NCBI RefSeq assembly: GCF_021018895.1
Contig: NC_079384.1
Coordinates: forward strand, 7,814,640-7,878,639
Direction: 5' to 3'
DNA length: 64,000 nt
Source: Seriola aureovittata
Lineage: Eukaryota > Chordata > Actinopteri > Carangiformes > Carangidae
Shown here: positions 27,394-64,000 of the stretch, one piece after another
Numbering within the stretch: the stretch's first letter is position 1
Layout: each line of letters opens with the position of its first letter
Made by a program: the position numbers and the translations under genes
Notes under the pieces: generated by a model
Told to the model about the DNA's origin: nothing
Database searches by the model: none
Seen by the model: the letters and a program-made list of their open reading frames with translations, nothing else

Positions 27394-27654
27394 ATACATA
27401 TGCACAGGGGGGCATAAAAACACAGGCTCCACAGTGCCCACCCCCATTCCCAGCCCTTCCTTCACTGGGACTCCCTCTCCTGCTACCACCCAGCCCCCCC
27501 CCCCCTCCTGAATTCACTGGCACTTCCAGAAAGCTCCGAGGCGCCAGCAGAGCGGGGCTCATCTCTTGGGAACAATAAAGCCAGATCTTCATAAAAACTT
27601 CAAAAAGGCCTCGCCAAGTGTTTTATAGGTGCTTTAAAGGTTTATGGGCCCTGG

Positions 27655-27763
27655 GGAGGGAGGGAGGGAGAGAGAGAGTTAGAGAGAGAGAGAGGGAGAG
27701 AGAGAGAGAGAGAGGGAGAGAGAGAGGGAGAGAGAGAGGGAGAGAGAGAGAGAGAGAGAGAGA
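27655..27763. repeat. (GA)n/(GGGA)n polypurine tract
   Basis: About 109 bases, almost pure purine on the plus strand (two T residues), with GGGAGA blocks between GA runs. Confidence 0.95.
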
Positions 27764-28270
27764 AATGAGTGATGCAGTAGGGGCAGGCTTCACTTTTCCC
27801 ACCCACTGCACACACGCATACAGAAACACACACATGCCAGCATACGCATACATATATGCCGCAGCTAATCCGTGAGTAAGTGCCAGGCTGAAATCGGCTG
27901 GTGGTAGGCGGGGTGGGGCGGGGTAGGGGGGGTGCTGGCGGTTGATGTGAGGGGCTGCAGGGAGGGGAGGGAGCAGAACAGGTGATCCCACCCAGCAGGA
28001 AGAGAATAGAAGAAGAGGAATGAGGGATGTCATTGTGGCGTCAGTAGAAAGCTGTCACAGCAGCTCAAAATTAACTAACGTACATAGTGTGAACTTGTAT
28101 TAAATTTGAAGCATATGAGAAGAGTGTGTTGTGTGTGTGTTGAACCTATTTTGGTTAAAAAGCACATGTCATTTTCCCAGAATACATGTCTGCATCCAGA
28201 ATCACATGTAGGCATCAAGACGAGAAAGTTGCACATGTTGGGTGTTTCCGATTCATGTAAAGTGAGCTAG

Positions 28271-28273
<3 letters not shown>

Positions 28274-28319
<46 letters not shown>

Positions 28320-28342
28320 TGCGTGCGTGTGTGTGTGTGTGT
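28274..28342. repeat. (GT)n(GTGC)n(GT)n compound microsatellite
   Basis: A GT run, then about seven GTGC units, then GT again. It is fully alternating purine-pyrimidine. Confidence 0.96.
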
Positions 28343-28513
28343 AAGGTTATCTGTCCAAGGTGTGGACCAACCCACTGGCCCCTAATCCTCAACGACCTCA
28401 GCGAGGGTCAAGTCGAAGAGCGCGGAGGTGGGGCACTCTGAGACGGGAGCATCTCAGGGCCTGAAGCCTGCTCACGCATCAGTTGCCGTTTTTGCAGACA
28501 TATCAGTTTAGCT

Positions 28514-28534
28514 GCACACACACACACACACACA
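28514..28534. repeat. (CA)n microsatellite
   Basis: Short CA tract. Confidence 0.9.
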
Positions 28535-31500
28535 GTCTCACATGCAATGAAGCGCTTGGACTCTTCCATCTCCAGCAGCCTCTGAATCCCACTTCTCTGC
28601 CAGTGGAAGTGCTGACGAAATCACGTATCGAATGATTCACCCCAGATTCACAACTTCACTTTGTCGCTGCTCGGCTGCAGATATTTTGATGAGTCACGAG
28701 TTGCTGCGCCCGAGCTAAGCGCACTCCACTTTGAATCTCTTTTATGAGCATGAATGGCCACTATTCAGGGCGTTTTTGGAATGTTTTCTTTATAGGTATT
28801 CAGATATATGCCAGGGGTTATATTTAGCTCGGGTCCTCCTGGAGTCAGAAGGTTTAAAATTAGGAGGTGTCAGAATTCCAGTACAATTCTTAAGTTACTG
28901 TCAATAAACGGTAAAGGGCTGCTCTTAAAGGCGTAGTGTGTTGGCAAGGATGCATTATGGCATGATTTGTGTGTGATAAGCTGCTGGGAAAGTGTGTGTG
29001 GATATATCCTGATATAGTACAAAAGTGTAAATCTTCTACATGGTACACATGTGCATTTACACGTCTATATATCAAGATTCCTGAGTGTGTGCCGCTTGTG
29101 TGCACCAGTATGTGTTTGTGCGTGTGTTTTGCGTGTCCATCTGCACATTAGTGTTTGTAGGATCTGTTGACAGGGAAGCATGCAGCATTTTATTTGCTCA
29201 AGGGCTGAAAAAAAAACACATGGCGCTAGCAAGGGAGCGCTGTGATATGAGCCTGCTGAAAGCAACCTGGCCGGCCAGAATTCAACACTTGGATCATGAT
29301 TCAACTAAACATTTTAACACACTGTGTAATAACAGAGCCGTGCAACGTTAAATATTATCTATACATATGCAAAGACGCAAAATATTTCTTTGCACCATTA
29401 AGTTTGGATAACTATATTCTATAATTCTATGAACATCCTGATTTGTTTTTGTTTTTATTCAGTGTTAGTGTAACTCTACAGCCGTGCATATATAATCTTT
29501 ACACTGCTGCATTGAGAGCGTAAAAATGACGTAATGCACATCGCCCTGACACTGGTGGCGGGGATGTCATTATGTCAAGTATTTTCCTAATGCCATACGT
29601 AAACTCCATTCAAACCTTTTGCGAAAAAAAAGGTAAAAACACCCCCTCAACACAGGCAATAGTAGCGTCATTGTTCATCCCTGCTGAGTGCACGCTGCAG
29701 GCTTCATGTGGCCATGCCCACACTTATACTGTGAGATTCTGTCTGCAGCTGCCCTCCATTCAGTTTTCATCAACTGGGTGGCAAACACTCATGAGGTCAT
29801 TGCAATATAGCATCTGTAGGAACAAGTGCCCTCTATTTGTCCTCTCCTCTCATTCATATCAGATGAATGAACGGCTTTTGGGAGTATATCATACATGTGG
29901 ATGAAACTCCAAACTAAAAGAATAAGCCCCAAAGAGAATCTGATCTGCACACACTTGAAATACAATCTTGTTATGCTCCTTATGGCTGATGAGGTGTGCC
30001 AAAATATATCATGGCTCCTCGTGGAGTTTTTTCAGCTCCTGAACTGAAGACGACGCCATGCGGTCAATGCAGAAAGAACTAAATGAGGTTTATCTCTCAA
30101 ACAGGAAGTGTAAAAAGGTCAATATTACATAAAAGGTGGTGTTATTGCTCAGTGGGACACAGATGAAGGTTAGAAACTTCCTGCGCTCATGTGCAGCGAT
30201 CTGAGAGAAGAGAGAAGAAAAACCCACATAAACAACCAAGGCTTTTATTTTGTAATATTCATTTATTGTTCAATAAAAATAGATTTTAAAAAAGTGACGT
30301 GATGTCTCCTTCATGACTTGGCTTGATGGATCTGCCAACAGCTCCTTGTAAACATGGGGCTTTACTTTATTTTTTTTTTTTGACTGGAAAGGGAATTTAA
30401 ACCCCCTTCTTCCCTTTCTGCACAATCTAGAGTCCTGCCCATAACTTCACTGACCTTTGACCTCTGCGGTGACGACAGCCCCATAATTCGCTTACTTTCA
30501 CATTGTGGGCAGATACAGTACATTTGTCCCCTGGTCTTGTTTGTCTATGTACATCCTTCAGTTTCTGGTTGTGTGATTTGTTTTTGCAGTTGGCCCTCGT
30601 AAAAACCGCTTTTAACAATGTGAATAAAGAAGACATCTAAGCTCTAACACAAGTTCAAGCCATCAGTAAAACCAATTACAACTCATAACATCAGTTTGTC
30701 TTAAGACATCTTTATACAGTAGTTACACGTAAACACATCTTCGAAGGTGTAAGGAAAGTAAATTCTGTAAACACTTTGAGAGACACCACTGTTCACCCCC
30801 CCACCCCCACCCCTCCCCCACCTCCACCACAGGTTCAACATCATCCTGTAAACCTGGAATGCTACAGTAACTGAGGCCAGGCCCACCGACTTCACTCATC
30901 AGACTCTCCTCTTTTGGACCTTTCTGGTGCTACATTTGGAAATGCTGCAGGTTATTATTATGGTGTGATGTTGCTGAGCTTGGTTGACATTTTAGAGCAG
31001 GAAAAAAAAGGAAAAAAAAGTATTAATCATATGCTGATAGAAAAAAATAAAAATAAATAAACAACACAACAGCCTGGAGTTTCTGTTAGCGTGAGATGTG
31101 GAAATTAATGTGAACAATGCACAAACTGTACTGGTTCAAAAAGAAAAAAGAAAAAAAGGTTCCACTGTATCCTACCAGTGAAAAGAGAAACCAAAACTTG
31201 GCACAGGTTCCCAAACATGAGCTAAAAAAGGATGGTTTCGATTGTTAAGAGGCTGATTTATAGTGTAGTTAGAATTAATGTGGTTCATCTGAAAAGTACA
31301 GTGCTTGCGCCAGTGTAATTGAAGTCATTGACTTATTACAGACAGAAAGTGTCGCAACTCTACAGTTTGCTACATCTTACAAAGTGTAGCAGTTTTTCAG
31401 GTCATAGTGGTTTGTCAAGAGTCTTCCATGTGTCACTGAGGCTAAAATATTTTCTTATGGTTCTTTCATATATAACTTATATTGACGCAGTTTGGGAGAC

Positions 31501-31817
31501 AGTTTGGAATATATAGTGTGTGGTTTTTGCCTCTTAACAACTTGAGTCATCCCTTTAACACCAGAATACCTTTGGGAGACCCTGCTCTAGACTGACGGGC
31601 ACCACTTTCTGGTGCATCTGGGAATACCACTGAACCAAACACAACAAAAACACTAAACTGGTTAACTTTTAGCACAGCATGACTACAGTACTTCAGATGT
31701 ACTCAGCACAATTCTGGAAGGTTTACATGCGTTTTCCATCGATTAGACAAAACAAAAAGAGTCAAGTATTGCTTGTTTTTTTTTTTTTCTCTGTTTGAAA
31801 ATCCAAATGAGCTGGTT

Positions 31818-31823
31818 TTTATT
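31818..31823 (-). terminator. Candidate ankfn1 polyadenylation signal
   Basis: The first clear AATAAA on the minus strand after the ankfn1 stop, about 890 bases downstream. Position is plausible for a 3' UTR; no transcript evidence. Confidence 0.3.
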
Positions 31824-32711
31824 TTGTGTTACTTCACAAGATGAAATGATGATATTAGTTAGCTACACTACGACTGAGTCTACTATACAGAGGATTTGTT
31901 GCTGCAAAAGGGAGAAAAGAGAGCCAGTGCCAGGTTCCCTCCACCTCGCCCTCTCTCTCTCTCTCTTCCATTCTCTGTGAAGCTCCCTCTCCCTTGTTTG
32001 GCTGCTTCGCTACCAGACAGTACAGTGGCCAAGAGCAGTTGAGTGACAGGCTGACGGGCCAAATCGCCGGGCCGATTGCGTCCCCAAGCGGAGACGCCAG
32101 CCCCCCTCTGTACCTCTCCCTTCCTTCCTGCCCTCTGGGCCAGGTCCAGAGCCCACATCCTGGGAACATGGGGCCGGGCGGCTGCAGCCGACAGCTCTCT
32201 GGGAATGACACAATGAGAGAGTTCATAGGAAAAGCTGTGTCCGTGTGTGGCTGGGGAGGCGAAGATGCTGCCCACGTCAATTTGGCAACATTCACAGACC
32301 GATGTGCCGGCGTCAATCATGCCAGAAGTCAAAGCGATGCTCCATTATTTTTGCTCAGCATCACAATCATTTCCCCAATGATTTGTGACAGCACAAAAAA
32401 TGATTTTCTCTTTGTTCCATTTTGTTATTGTTCATTTGGTGTCCATATGAGGGTCTCTGATGTTCATAAAAAAAAAAAAGGTCTTATATATGGGAGAACA
32501 CATTTCATGGAAACAGATTCTCAGAGTAGCTTTGAGATAACAAGAACACAGCAGAAAATATGACAACATGTTATAGCTGCAGTTGTGGACGGTAACACCA
32601 CACTGAGAGAGAAAACTGTAAAATTTAGGAGTCCTTGGACAGTTTGTACAAATGTAATTTTAGTGTGCATTCATCTTTTAACACTGTCTTTCTCTCTCTC
32701 TCCTGGAAGTA

Positions 32712-64000
<31,289 letters not shown>

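Noticed and set aside
31994..32563. 189-codon open frame on the plus strand, with overlapping frames of 153 and 149 codons on the minus strand
   Set aside because: No domain, GC-rich DNA open in several frames, and it lies in the likely ankfn1 3' UTR region.

Overview
The window is nuclear DNA from a ray-finned fish, most likely a percomorph teleost. It holds an intronless noggin gene, a many-exon gene with GT-AG introns, very dense CA/GT, CT/GA, GGT and GATA microsatellites, and several dispersed repeat families that I recognise as typical of percomorph genomes. I see no prokaryotic operon, CRISPR array, tRNA or rRNA gene.

Layout: (1) 1-10.8 kb is intergenic DNA downstream of noggin, with microsatellites, one copy of a dispersed teleost repeat (about 0.53-1.08 kb) and a hAT-like repeat end (about 9.03-9.11 kb). 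(2) 11,337-11,972, minus strand, is a complete single-exon noggin gene, most like the noggin-2 type, with a possible TATA box near 12.57 kb. (3) 12.6-32.7 kb is intergenic, about 20 kb, without a supportable exon. It contains microsatellites, three more dispersed repeats and a few repeat-free blocks that could be regulatory. (4) 32.7-64.0 kb, minus strand, is the 3' part of ankfn1 (ankyrin repeat and fibronectin type III domain containing 1). I resolved 19 exons whose splice phases all agree. They encode 1,189 residues plus the stop codon; the 5' end lies beyond base 64,000.

The most unusual structure is in the 10.4-kb ankfn1 intron at 46,325-56,717. About 9 kb of it (roughly 47.0-56.05 kb) is an AT-rich tandem array with a monomer of about 36 bp. 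The array has higher-order structure: a near-identical block of about 1.7 kb is repeated 2.08 kb away, and a block of about 1 kb is repeated again. Four copies of a tRNA-like SINE fragment are embedded in it. Most monomers carry one or two ACGTCA motifs (CRE half-sites; TGACGT on the transcript strand), often as a pair exactly 10 bp apart.

Noggin is a secreted BMP antagonist and Ankfn1 an intracellular scaffold-like protein; nothing here indicates a shared pathway. Their adjacency and shared orientation match human 17q22 (ANKFN1 upstream of NOG), so the link is conserved synteny, and the intergenic DNA is the natural place to look for noggin control elements.
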